A stretch of 64,000 nt of DNA from the NCBI GenBank assembly GCA_964030785.1, contig OZ034979.1, forward strand, positions 37,250,484-37,314,483, given 5' to 3'. The notes under the pieces were generated by a model. That model had not been told where the DNA came from, did not search any database, and worked only from the letters and a program-made list of their open reading frames with translations. Both the position numbers and the translations under genes were made by a program. Numbering within the stretch: position 1 is the stretch's first letter; every line of letters starts with the position of its first letter. This stretch comes from Siderastrea siderea. Its lineage: Eukaryota > Cnidaria > Anthozoa > Scleractinia > Rhizangiidae. Below, in pieces: positions 46,901 through 56,599 of the stretch.

Positions 46901-47695
46901 TTTCGAGATATTGTGCAGCAGAAGAAGCGATACGTGTTTTTGTAAGTGTAAACAGCTTTTTTGCCCAGTTCACAGTTCGCAGTTTGTTCTTCTCCCGTCG
47001 CACCAAGGTCGCAATCAAATCGCTGTGAAATTGCACAGAAAACCGTCGGTAGTTCAGATAGGCGATGTGAACTCTCTTTTATAATGGCTGCTTATAAAGT
47101 GTGCCGACGTAAGTGAAAACAACTTTCCCGGAGTACTTTCCGATACTTTCCTGTGGTGCAGTTTGTTTTTCTTTCGTTTTCAGGGATATTTAGAGTTTTT
47201 ACATTTCAATTTTGAGTTTGATTGAGCACTAGCTTCTTAGAATGAAGGTTCTAAAAGAATTGTCAAGTACGACAGCGTAAACGACAATTTGCTTTTTATC
47301 CATACAATCCCACCCACATCAAAATTAGCTGGTCATTGTATTTTGTCACTGCAGAAGATGAAGCTTTAAAACAAGAAAGTGAGCCTAAACTACTAAGAAG
47401 ACGATCTTCCAGAAAAGAACGCTGGCACAGCACGCGACGACGTATGGAAGAGAGAAGGACTAGCATTGAGACACAAATAAAGAACGTTGAGATAGCAATC
47501 AGGAGATCTCTTAAGAAAGCTGAACAGCACAGTAAGGAGGGAGAGCAGAATGGAAACCTGGAAACAAAGATACGCATGCGCACAATATCATTTGAGCATG
47601 AACGTGAGGCTGATTGCAAATTTGTGGCCTTTGATGTAGCAGTGAAAGAACGGGTGAACCGTACGTCGCACAGTGTGCAAGAAACACGATTTTAA
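32432..47695 (+). CDS. Gene B: Notum-like hydrolase fused to an ABCG-type transporter (17 exons, 1456 aa)
   Basis: Exons: 32432-33537, 34750-35098, 35861-35957, 36359-37056, 37433-37636, 38119-38260, 39158-39303, 39555-39678, 40265-40424, 40746-40867, 41591-41718, 42555-42680, 44219-44415, 44835-45018, 45258-45343, 46015-46175, 47355-47695. All introns are GT-AG and the total is 4371 nt. The domain order is that of gene A: signal peptide; hydrolase with Ser182, Asp280 and His340; TM anchor near 438-460; NBD with Walker A 727-734, LSGGQ 837-841, Asp861-Glu862 and His894; six TM helices; basic tail. The NBD insert is 63 residues longer than in A because a segment is repeated. The last exon is least certain: a possible donor at 47532 could splice to unseen exons. 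Head-to-head with gene A, so the two may share upstream regulatory DNA. Substrate unknown. Confidence 0.85.
33600..33785. repeat. (GAT)n/(GAC)n microsatellite in gene B intron 1
   Basis: Imperfect GATGAT and GACGAC units directly before a truncated LINE. Confidence 0.9.
33805..34470 (+). mobile_element. 5'-truncated LINE: end of the reverse transcriptase and 3' UTR
   Basis: The frame from about 33812 to 34261 encodes [18 protein letters not shown] and [15 protein letters not shown], typical of the RT C-terminus of CR1/L2-type LINEs. A 3' tail with AATAAAGCTATCTCTATCTC follows. It lies in gene B intron 1. Confidence 0.85.
34750..35098 (+). CDS. Gene B exon 2: Notum C-terminal cysteine motif and TM anchor
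   Basis: The acceptor TTTTAG|C completes the exon 1 codon. It encodes [15 protein letters not shown], a hydrophobic anchor ([14 protein letters not shown]), and then basic residues (KRKQEQ). It ends in phase 0 at GAG|GTACTT. Confidence 0.88.
35861..35957 (+). CDS. Gene B exon 3: first NBD strand
   Basis: This 97-nt exon encodes [14 protein letters not shown]. It runs between TTTCAG and GTAAGA and ends in phase 1. It is the same size and phase as the gene A exon. Confidence 0.8.
36359..37056 (+). CDS. Gene B exon 4: repeated disordered insert and Walker A
   Basis: At 698 nt it is 189 nt longer than in gene A. Two related segments (one starting [18 protein letters not shown], one starting [16 protein letters not shown]) replace the single one in A. 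It ends with [15 protein letters not shown] and Walker A GPSGCGKT. Confidence 0.87.
37433..37636 (+). CDS. Gene B exon 5: Q-loop region
   Basis: This 204-nt phase 0/0 exon encodes [13 protein letters not shown] and [16 protein letters not shown]. Confidence 0.9.
38119..38260 (+). CDS. Gene B exon 6: ABC signature and Walker B
   Basis: It encodes [18 protein letters not shown] and [10 protein letters not shown]. The exon is 142 nt and ends in phase 1. Confidence 0.92.
38390..38672 (-). mobile_element. tRNA-headed SINE in gene B intron 6
   Basis: The minus strand starts GGGTGGCCGAGTGGTTAGCG (A box TGGCCGAGTGG), has an anticodon arm GGACTTCGAGTCC, a perfect B box GGTTCGAATCC, a body, and an (ATTT)n tail at 38390-38410. 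The anticodon by position is TCG. Confidence 0.82.
38657..39121. repeat. 17-bp minisatellite derived from the SINE 5' end, mixed with an 8-bp CCACCCTG repeat
   Basis: The unit CCACCCTAACCACTCGG occurs about twenty times, with blocks of CCACCCTG between and after. The 17-mer equals the first bases of the tRNA-like head, so each copy carries an A box on the minus strand. Confidence 0.92.
39158..39303 (+). CDS. Gene B exon 7: D-loop and H-loop
   Basis: It begins GLDASCS and contains LTIHQPR. Its acceptor (CTCGCAG) lies about 40 nt after the end of the 17-bp minisatellite in intron 6. Confidence 0.92.
39555..39678 (+). CDS. Gene B exon 8: end of the NBD
   Basis: It encodes [19 protein letters not shown]. 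The exon is 124 nt and ends in phase 1. Confidence 0.88.
40265..40424 (+). CDS. Gene B exon 9: NBD-TMD linker
   Basis: It encodes [16 protein letters not shown] and [13 protein letters not shown], then a basic stretch (RKKQK). The donor ATA|GTAAGT leaves phase 2. Confidence 0.85.
40746..40867 (+). CDS. Gene B exon 10: connecting segment and TM1
   Basis: It encodes [19 protein letters not shown] followed by a hydrophobic helix. The exon is 122 nt and ends in phase 1. Confidence 0.86.
40905..41145. repeat. (ATTG)n, (ATTC)n and (GTTC)n microsatellites in gene B intron 10
   Basis: Tetranucleotide runs in succession. Any frame here is a repeat artefact. Confidence 0.93.
41591..41718 (+). CDS. 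Gene B exon 11: TM1 end and TM2
   Basis: It encodes [17 protein letters not shown]. The exon is 128 nt and ends in phase 0. Confidence 0.87.
42060..42440. repeat. Tandem repeat of about 110-120 bp in gene B intron 11
   Basis: Three to four diverged units share AAAATTCCGGGAGTACCCC and ATGTGCCACCTTAAAGG. Confidence 0.85.
42555..42680 (+). CDS. Gene B exon 12: TM3
   Basis: It encodes [17 protein letters not shown] and [14 protein letters not shown]. The exon is 126 nt, phase 0/0. Confidence 0.87.
43615..43815 (+). mobile_element. SINE body copy with (ATTG)n tail, head missing
   Basis: It matches the body of the SINE at 4905-5157 from GGGTTGAGTTTGTTGTTGG through TTTCTCCGGGTACTCCGG to AACCAACATTTCC, and ends in GATTGATTGATT. 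It lies in gene B intron 12. Confidence 0.82.
44219..44415 (+). CDS. Gene B exon 13: TM4 and start of TM5
   Basis: It encodes [15 protein letters not shown] and [17 protein letters not shown]. The exon is 197 nt and ends in phase 2. Confidence 0.88.
44835..45018 (+). CDS. Gene B exon 14: extracellular loop before TM6
   Basis: It encodes FYINPLFYG and the cysteine pair [10 protein letters not shown]. The exon is 184 nt and ends in phase 0. Confidence 0.88.
45090..45160. repeat. (TCC)n/(CAT)n microsatellite in gene B intron 14
   Basis: Short pyrimidine trinucleotide run with GT-AG ends of the intron unaffected. Confidence 0.88.
45258..45343 (+). CDS. Gene B exon 15: TM6
   Basis: It encodes [20 protein letters not shown] followed by a short polar end. 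The exon is 86 nt, one codon shorter than in gene A, and ends in phase 2. Confidence 0.85.
46015..46175 (+). CDS. Gene B exon 16: start of the cytoplasmic tail
   Basis: It encodes [20 protein letters not shown], homologous to the start of the gene A tail. It ends in phase 1 at ACAG|GTGACA, so gene B has an intron here that gene A lacks. Confidence 0.78.
46331..46655. mobile_element. 325-bp foldback (MITE-like) element in gene B intron 16
   Basis: Ends GACCCTTCAACGGTT and AACCGTGGAAGGGTC are inverted, and about 65 bp of the arms pair, including GACCAGTTAGCGAAAAT. No clear target duplication was found. Confidence 0.72.
47355..47695 (+). CDS. Gene B exon 17: basic tail and stop
   Basis: The acceptor CTGCAG joins in phase. 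[16 protein letters not shown] matches the gene A tail, but similarity fades after about 60 residues. The TAA stop lies inside a TTAA that is the left target-site copy of a large element. A GTAAGG at 47532 is a possible alternative donor that would drop the last part. Confidence 0.65.
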
Positions 47696-47892
47696 GAGGC
47701 AATGTCCACTAAGACCGAGCGAAATCGAAAATGTGTGGCACATGCTGAAGAATCAAAAGTCTCCGTTTTTCGCCCAGAGATACCGTATGGTAGCTCTAGA
47801 AACGTCGTGGCATTTTTTGTTGAGAAAATATTTTTAAACCTCCAAAAAATTAAAAAACCGTCACCGCACTACGTAACTCCTCAAACACGCCG

Positions 47893-47898
47893 AATAAA
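47893..47898 (+). promoter_or_regulatory. Candidate poly(A) signal for gene B inside the TTAA element
   Basis: First AATAAA after the predicted stop, about 200 nt downstream, lying in the left inverted arm. Confidence 0.35.
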
Positions 47899-49244
47899 CG
47901 CGAATCATACCTTCTCGTAAACTTCGCTCTGTTTAATTCGCGTCAGGGGAAAATCCTGTTTTGAGCTTGGAAAATTGCTGTTGAAGGCTTTACAAGTAAT
48001 TTGAGTCAAATTATACTTTTGTGGATTAATTTTCAAGGTCATGGCAGGCTGCTGAAAACCACTGAAATTCGCTTGCTCAGAATTCTCAATTTGGCGCATT
48101 TTTTCGAGAGAAAGTTCCCCTTCCCGGTAAAACACCGAATCACTTGAAATTCAGAATTCTTGAAAGAGGAAATGCCGTTCTTAAACCAGGTTTAAAAATT
48201 AGTTTCGGGCTTTTAATCAGCGCCGAGTACAAACGCTCTCAAAATCCCAATAATTACAACATTAAGACGTCAACAATTGTCACATACCTACGACCAAATA
48301 ACCGAAAATGTGGACATTTTCTTTATTTTGTTTGGTATTCGGTTGTAATCCACAGCGGAAAGGTAATGTCTAGCTCACCTGAATATGGTATTGTCTAAAT
48401 ATCGGGTTCTGTGCGTACTCTTTCATCATAGCCATCTTGACGTCCGGGGTCAACAACATCACTGAAGCATCGCGTATTGGCAATCAACCCAAATGACTTA
48501 TTTTCATCAAGCCTCCTTTTGTTAAAATCAAGAACATCCAGAAATAAAATGATTTTGCCTTATTTGAACTTCAAAACAGTTTTCTCCTATAAGACGTCTT
48601 TTCTGTATTCGTTGCAATATTTCGAAACGATAATTTCTCACCGAAAGCTCACAAGCCTGTTTAGTTTGAGTCACGCAACAAAATGTCACGCACTTGATTT
48701 TACCTGACGTCAGGTTTTACCTTGGGAAAAGTGATTTGGAGGTGGAAATGCACAGGAAACAACAACAACAACAACAACAAGCAAGCAAGCAAAAAACAAA
48801 CAAAAACAAAAACAAAGCAATGAGAACTTTGAAAACCTGTGGACCCAAGGACCGACTATTTATCATTATCATTAGACACAGTGAAGCCTTGCCAACGGCC
48901 GGCCTTGCCTGTTACTAGGGCTTTGAAAAAGAAATTATTATTAGGTCTCTATGTATTGGTCTTCAAAAATTGATCAAGACAGGAGTAAGAAAGTAAAAAT
49001 GTATGTTGAGTTTACTCAAGCACGAACCAGGGGTGTGGCCAGGGGTGCCGGAACCGTCCTTTTCGTTCTTTATAAGGTTATGAAACCATTTTATGGCAAA
49101 CCTAGCGGATTACAAATTTATACGTGAAACTCAAAATAAAGTTGAATTTGAAACTCAACTCCTGTTGAAACTCTTCATGACAAGGAGTCCTAATGTTCAG
49201 GGCTCTTTGTTGTTTTCTACCTGATCTTTTGAGCGGTGCAGGTG

Positions 49245-49420
49245 ACGAAGGTGTAGAGCCATCCTTGTTACGAAAGGCTAACGCGCGAAACGTCAGCTTT
49301 CAATCTCTTCACGGTGGCTCAATTTACCTTATCAACTAAGTTGATAAATCCAAAGTTTTGTGTTTCGCTTCCCCACCGATACAGCACCACAGTTTCTCTA
49401 GAAACTAACCCCCTTGTTTG
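49245..49420. repeat. Dispersed repeat, inverse copy of 28218-28400
   Basis: It shares GCGAAACGTCAGCTTTC and TTGATAAATCCAAAGTTTTG with the other copy in reverse. Confidence 0.75.
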
Positions 49421-50230
49421 TCAGGTGACGGTTGTGCGATATTTCTCCGTCTTTTCACGAGGAGGAGAACGAGCTCGGTTTCGCTTAGAGCACTGCTATG
49501 AAAGGTAGACCATCTGATGGCAGGGCCTTAGATTTCAGCGCCTATATTAGTTTTATAGGTCCCACGCCATATGCTATTCATACACGGACGGTTTCCTTCT
49601 TTGGAAAACGGTATATTCGAGAGTGTGCTCACACCATTGATCTTCCAAGTGGCCACTAAAGGGCTTGTAATGGACGCGCACAGGGTGACACTTAAGGATG
49701 GTTCTCCACCGGGATCTTGATATCGTGTCCGGAGTTAAGGAGGATAAATGTATCCGACTTAGTCTCCGCCGGCCTTGCGGTCATAGACTCTCCATGGAGG
49801 GAAGGGAGCCAGGATTTTGAACACCACGCCCACGCCAGCTCTGCTCCTAGTAGCTCCTGCGCAAACTATGTTGCCCCTGCAGGCCCTGTTTTGATAGCAG
49901 CTAGCGTTGTCTTGCCGGAAAATGACTGTCTTCAGGGCTGGTATGGTGGTGTTAATCTACTTATTAAATGACGTCTGCCATCACAACGAGGAATGCACGA
50001 AAGTGGAAAAGAGAAAAAGTGTACTTACCAGAGCCCACTGGAACGAAGACGCCGATGCGTTGCAAAATAGCTTTGGACTCCGACTTGCCAATTCCACGTT
50101 CTGCTTTTCTCACTTTCCCGTTCGAGGCACACTTAGACAGCCCTGGTAGAACTCAACATGACCAACGACGATTAGTCCCTCTGCACTAGCCAATTCCCAG
50201 AGAAGAGCGATGGGCTGGGCAAATGGTCCA
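49421..50230. other. More GC-rich block inside the TTAA element, origin unknown
   Basis: It has short frames in several phases but no homology I recognise. It may be a decayed retroelement. Confidence 0.35.
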
Positions 50231-50629
50231 TGTTTAGAATACTAATTAGAATATCCTATTGCGCGTACTGAAAGAAAATCAACGAAGCTCAACTTCTGAG
50301 TGGATATCGCTGATTCCAACACTGCAAGTGTGACCCGAAAAGTCTGGGTTTTTTTTTTTGCAACTGGAACAGCAACTACTCGTTCATATCGCTTGTAAGA
50401 GGCGTAAACGCCCGCAACTAGTTTCTGAAAAGAATAAGTGACCTTATTCGCAGCCAAGGGAGCTTATGCTTTGATTGTCTATTGCACTCAGGGACAGGCC
50501 TCCCGAATGCGAAAACTCCAAAGAACCCTATCCTTTTACAATGGTGAAATATAGAGTAAGCGCTTTTCAACTACTGTGTATTAAATCTTTTCTTTTTTTT
50601 TACGGAAATTATCAATTTTTGAACATTTA

Positions 50630-51111
50630 CTCAAAGCAAGAGAGGATAAAGGGGTAAGAGAGGTACTCCCCCATATAGGCCCTCTCCCCATCCTAATCCC
50701 TCTTAAGCTATTTTTGGTGACAAATCGTGGGGAATTCAAGGTCCAAATAACTTATTCAGTTTTAAAGCAATTACCCTGAATTTTCGCAGCAATATAGAAC
50801 TCGTCATTTTGTACAATTTCATGATCTTAGTTTTTTCGGATTTTGACATTTTTGGCGGCAAAATGACGTCACAAGGTTGGCGCCAAATTTTGCTTCGAGT
50901 ATTAAGGGATATCTTATGTCTCTTTCTGAATGAACTTGTTACAAAGATCTCAAAACTGAAAAAATGAATGGAATGTGTTTATCCACTCAGAAGATATAAC
51001 GTTTTGAAATTTGAATTTTGTTACTAAAAATAACTTTAGAGGGATTAGGATGGGAATAGGGCCTATATGGGGGATTAACTCTCTTACCCCTTCATCCTCT
51101 CTTGCTCAAAG
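50630..51111. mobile_element. 468-bp MITE with 7-bp target duplication CTCAAAG
   Basis: The element at 50637-51104 has inverted ends of about 70 bp (CAAGAGAGGAT...ATCCTCTCTTG). CTCAAAG flanks it at 50630-50636 and 51105-51111. Confidence 0.8.
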
Positions 51112-51309
51112 CCGATCCGCACTTAAGACATTTTGTCTAGTTTCCAATAATGTCGCACCCGAAATTCTCACACGCCTGATTTCCAGCAAGTGTTTTATTT
51201 ACGCAAATGGCAGGTTCTCGAGGCGCCTTCTTCGACGCAACACTGGTGGCTTGCAAATAATACTGAAATCCTTCACCGTGAAATTAATTAGGCTGTGGGA
51301 AAAATATCC

Positions 51310-52605
51310 TAAAATGCGTTCGCGCTTGGGAATGGATGTTACTAAAGCGGGGAATGGGGAATGAGAAATAGTGTTCAGTGGTAATACCTAAAAAATTAAG
51401 TAGGAGTCTGCGCAGTACGGCAAAGAGACCAGGATTGCACGTGGTAAGCGAAAGATGGAAGGTAAGAATATTTGTCGGTCAGTTTTTCCCGAGTTTTTGG
51501 AATTATTGAGTTTCTGTTTATTAAAATTAACCCAAACTGTTGATTTGCAGATAATGAGCGTGACGACAATGTTAAGGATCACGAGTTTATCGTTATCGGT
51601 TGGTATGAAAAGATCACTTTGAGTACAGTCGCTTCGAGTGTTAATTTAAAAATTACGAGTAAATGTTCTCTGTATATTTTGACGTTTTAGCGACCAACCA
51701 GTGACAGAAGGTGATTCTATGCTTGTAACTGGCGAGAATGAATCTTTGTTTAAGGTATGAAAACGTACTAGAATTTGGCTTGAAAATTTAATCCGACCGC
51801 TGCTGAACTGTTTATCGAATTTTGAATTGATTGTAATGGCGACGTTCATATTTGACTTACAATCTAGATTCATTTATAGTTTGCACAAAGAACCTGAGAA
51901 CTGAGTGAAGCGACTGCAATGTTGAGCTATTCTCCATGCTTCTTCTCTGGGGTATTTTCTTTTTAATTGAAGAACAGGTTAATATTGCAGTCACTTCACT
52001 CAATTCTATCTGCAAACCATAAATGACTCTAGATTGTACCTCAAATATGAACGCCATTAAAATCAATTCAAAATTCGATGGCAAGTGCTCTAACAGTTTA
52101 GCAGCGGTCGGTTTAAATTTTCAAGACGTATTCTACGCTTTCTTACCTTAAACAAAGATTCATTCTCGCCAGTTGCAAACATAGAATCATGTAGAATCAT
52201 ACAGACAACGTGTATGTTACAGTTGAAGTTACTCGTTGTTTTATATTAACACTCGAAGCGACTGTACTCAAAGTGATACGAATCTTTTTATTCCAACCTG
52301 TCGATAACGATAACCTTGTGATCCTCAACATTATCGTTACTCTCATTACCTGCAAATCAATATTTTTGGTTAATTTTAATAAACGGAAACTCAATAATTC
52401 CAAAAACTCGGGAAAAACTGAGAGGTAAATATTCTTACTTTCCATCTTTCGCTCTCCACGTGGAACCTTCGTCCCTTTGTCGTACTGCGCAGACTCCAAC
52501 TTAATTTTTAACGTATTACCGCTGACCTCTATTTCTCATTCCCCATTCCCCATTCCCCATTCATCGTTTTAGTAACATCCCTAGGGAATATTCGCGTCTT
52601 AAAAA
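51310..52605. repeat. 1.3-kb imperfect palindrome
   Basis: Arms at about 51310-51900 and 51960-52605 are reverse complements with moderate divergence (for example CACTCGAAGCGACTGTAC against GTACAGTCGCTTCGAGTG). The centre is near 51935. It is nested in the TTAA element. Confidence 0.8.
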
Positions 52606-54389
52606 GTCCAACTCTGCAGTAAGATATAAAAAAAGTACATCAATGTTTGCTATTTCAGACTATCGGAAGCTAATACTTTCTGCTTCTAGTGAACAGGTGA
52701 CAATTTTTTTCCTCTCGCCGGAGCGTCACAAAATGTACATCTACGTAATCTGGAACTTGTTTTGCACTGGTCAGAATTGTGTGGTGAATAGTCCCATCAT
52801 ATGTAGCATCACTCTATTTTGCTAGTCGAAAGATATAACTTCGGCCGTGTAACATGACACCAAACAGAAGGTCGAACTGTGAGTAAACAAACACAGTTGT
52901 AGCCAGGTCTTACGCATTGAAAACTCACGATTATAGAGAAAAGTGAACTTAAAACTTTCAGGGATCTTCTAAATAACAAATGGATGCCTTCTTTGTTAAC
53001 CTTCGATATGCTTTGGTTTAAATCATGGAAAAAAATTCAGCTATCTCTGCGGTTTGTTTTTACGTTGAGGTAGTCCGGCATTTGGGATGAAAACGGTCAT
53101 TCCCGGTCGAGTTGCTGAAACAAACGCCATCATTTTTTTTATCGCCTTCTATCTTGCACAATTTCTTTCATAGCTTAAGTTATTTCAGGCGTCCTAATCT
53201 TTCAATTTTTCCCATTTTTGCAATCCATCACCGAAACCTGTCCTGTGACTTGACCAGAACCCGTTGCGTGACAGACAAATTTAGTTAAATCAGACCATAA
53301 TAACAGTGCGGTTTCTGAGATGACTGTGCAGATCACTGCAAAGTTGTTTAGTTTCTTCAGGGAATTAACACTAAGAGATTTTAAAAGTTCATTTGCCATT
53401 CGTTAAGGGATGTGAGTGTGATGGCGGAGTCGTTATTCATTGGTTGAAAGTCAATCTGGAGATACCAGGAGATAACGGTCGATTCCACGCGTCAAGATGG
53501 CCCTCGGACAATACACCTAAAACTCGACAAAACCTGGCATTTAGAAAAAATCTTATTCAAGGTGAGCTAGACATGACCTTTCTCCTGTACTTTTCATCCA
53601 AATACCAAGGGAAACAAGAAAAAAATGCCAAGTTTTCGGCTATTCGGTCGGAGGCACGAGCCTATTGTTTGTACTGGTTGACAGGTTAATGTTGTGATTA
53701 TCGGGATTTTGAGAGCGTTTGTACTCGGCACTGATTAAAAAGCCCGAAACTAATTTTTAAACCTAAGATTAGAATGGTATTTCGTCTTTCAAGAATTCTG
53801 AATTTCAAGTGATTTGGTGTTTTACCGGGGAGGGAAACTTTCTCTTGAAAAACTGTGCCAAATTATGAATTTTGAGCAAGCGAATTTTAGAGAGTTTCAG
53901 CAGCTCGCCATGACCTTGAAAATTAATTCACGGATCTAAAACAAGACTCAGTTACTTCACACACACTTCAAAAGCAAACTTCCACGCTTGAAATGGGGGT
54001 GTTCTGGGATGCGAATCAAACAAAGCGGAGTTTACGAGAAGTTATGATACACGTTTATTTCGCGTGTTTACAGGACACGTGGGGCCTAAACGTTCTATTT
54101 TTTTTTCGGGCTTAAAAAAATTTTCAAGAAAAAATTCCACCACGTTTCTTAGATTACCATAGGGTATCCGTGGAAAATTTATGAGGGAATTTTATTTTTC
54201 ATCATGTGCCACCACTCGCCCGATGTTAGTGGACATCGCCTCTTAAAGTGTTTTGATACACTGTTTTGTGGGACCGTACCTAACCTTTATTATCGGATAC
54301 TTCACAGTCTTCTCCTTGTTGTCTTTGTTGATGCATACGTCCTTTTCAACTAAAAGTGTTCTAGTGAATCAATTGGCGAAAATACTACT

Positions 54390-54398
54390 ACTAATGTA

Positions 54399-54433
<35 letters not shown>

Positions 54434-54434
54434 T

Positions 54435-54480
<46 letters not shown>

Positions 54481-54511
54481 ACTACTACTACTAGTACTAC
54501 TACTACTACTT

Positions 54512-54564
<53 letters not shown>

Positions 54565-54706
54565 GCTACTACTACTACTACTTCTACTACTACTACTACT
54601 GCTACTGCTGCTGCTACTACTACTACGACTGCTACGACTGCTACTACTACTAACTACTACTAATACTACTTCTACTACTACTACTGCTGCTGCTGCTGCT
54701 ACAGTA

Positions 54707-54748
<42 letters not shown>

Positions 54749-54782
54749 GCTACGACTGCTACGACTGCTACCACCACCACTA

Positions 54783-54820
<38 letters not shown>

Positions 54821-54830
54821 TAACTACTTT
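54390..54830. repeat. (ACT)n microsatellite
   Basis: About 440 bp of ACT units with CTG/GCT and ACG interruptions. Frames across it are artefacts. Confidence 0.96.
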
Positions 54831-54849
54831 GAATGCTACTACTAATGTT

Positions 54850-56447
54850 AATAAGAATCAAGAATAAAATTGTTTCATCGTCAAGCACGCGTGTTAAACG
54901 TTTTTAACAAATCAATCGGTCGAATTAAAAAATTACGACAAAATTATCATGCGAATGATCTTAAAAAAGAGCTCGTTCTCGAGATCACGAACATCATTGT
55001 CAGTAAAACCTTCTTGGCGTCAAATAATAATCTCATTCAAGTGATCGATTATTTTTCGGTGAAAAACTAAGGTTTAAAATGTTTTTGCGATCTATTTGAA
55101 ATCAAACATACAGAATTTTTTATTCTTGTATATTTTAGTTTCCCATACACTACAGTTTAAGATGTTGGTATTGGCTTTCCGTCTCGCAATATTTCAATTT
55201 TACTCTTTTCTAGGATGTTTTGTTTGTTCATCGTCAGTTGTCATGGAAATATCCATTTTCACAAAATGTAAACCACACTTAAGTCCAATCCAAAACCAAT
55301 AACTGGTGCAAAGTTCACGTCGATCCGTCGAGGACTAGACTGTCTAGAAGCCGATTGTAAAGGTTAGGTTGGTCTCCAAAAAAACTGTATCGAAACTTTG
55401 AATAGGCAAATCCGGGGACGCGCGGCGTCCGTAGAACCTTTTTAAAAAAGGGAAATTAATCTTTAGGTAGAATGGAAGTTTGCTTTTTGGGAAAGGAAGT
55501 TAAAGTTGTGAAAATGGAAGGTTTTTTTTAAACCAACTAAGGTAATCAAAAAGTAAAACAGTCTCTAAAGAGCTCCGACACAAAAATACTGTACTACATT
55601 TGTTTACACCGTTTATTGGGCCTTTGGCTATATGTCGGGAAGCAGGATAAACAACGCCGTGAAATGAGCGGAAATGCTTGGGTAGCCCTTGATAATACTG
55701 GCGTACCCCATGAACTATTCTTTTTCGTTCATTTAACTGTCAGATTAACCCCAATCGGACCCTGTTATGAAATTTCGCAAAGATCAGAAGACTGAGAAAA
55801 ACGACAGAGCGACGAGTTTCGTGTATTCAATTTCAGTGACTTTTAATTTAGCGCCGAATAGCGCCGGATGACATGAAAAATCGCCAGTTTAGTTGAACTG
55901 GCTACATTTAAAAAATGTGTAGAAAACTGTAAAATTTGTCCAAAAGCGGTAATTGGAAAAATTTTAGTCGCTAGATCTTCAAGGTGACTGAAAAATTGCT
56001 ACTGAAATTAAGTGTTCACCGATAATAGAAAATTTGTGCAAAATAAACAACAAAAGTTACGTGTATAAAGCTACTCGCATAGAGGGCGCCAGTTATTACC
56101 TGTTCAGTGGATCTTATATAGCAAATTTATATTAGGAGCCGACAAACCTGTCTGAGATGGAAATCAGTATGACAGAAAATATTTCCCAGCGGGACGAGTT
56201 TTAAAAGGGCTTAAATATTGATTCGTGATTATTATCCACAAGGCTGTGAAACGTCAGCAAGATAGCGCGCCGCCAAACACACATCTGCAGCATACGTCAG
56301 ATCTATGTCAACTTGACACCCATCAATCACTATTCAAGTGGTTCACCTGCTGAAAATAGCTCGCATCTTCAGTCTTCCTGTCTTACTTTTGCACAGGAAG
56401 AAACCAATATTTGAAGTCGTCATCTGTACCTGAGTTTATTGTTAAAA
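54850..56447. other. Upstream of the globin gene, no gene recognised
   Basis: AT-rich spacer. No promoter element is strong enough to call. Confidence 0.5.
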
Positions 56448-56599
56448 ATGGGGTGTTCGTCTTCAATGCAAACTCAACCAAAATTGTCCAGGCCTGATAT
56501 ATCAGTCACTATCTCCAACGCTCAAAAGCTAATTATTAAAGACACATGGTGCACGATCGACGAGAATCGAACAAAAGTTGGAAAACAAACATTTTTAAG
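56448..56599 (+). CDS. Gene C exon 1: acylation signal and helices A-B
   Basis: The ATG is chosen because it gives the MGCSSS acylation motif and a normal globin length. The donor AAG|GTAAGA leaves phase 2. Confidence 0.83.

Larger units (their letters stand above)
47692..54246. mobile_element. TTAA-flanked element with 750-bp inverted repeats at the 3' end of gene B
   Basis: Body 47696-54242 lies between TTAA at 47692-47695 and 54243-54246. Ends GAGGCAATGTCCACTAA and TTAGTGGACATCGCCTC are inverted; arms run about 47696-48446 and 53488-54242. No transposase is visible, so it is non-autonomous or a nested composite. It carries the first AATAAA after the gene B stop. Confidence 0.8.

Noticed and set aside
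54253..54888. Long Thr-rich and Ser-rich frames
   Set aside because: They are products of the (ACT)n microsatellite on both strands.
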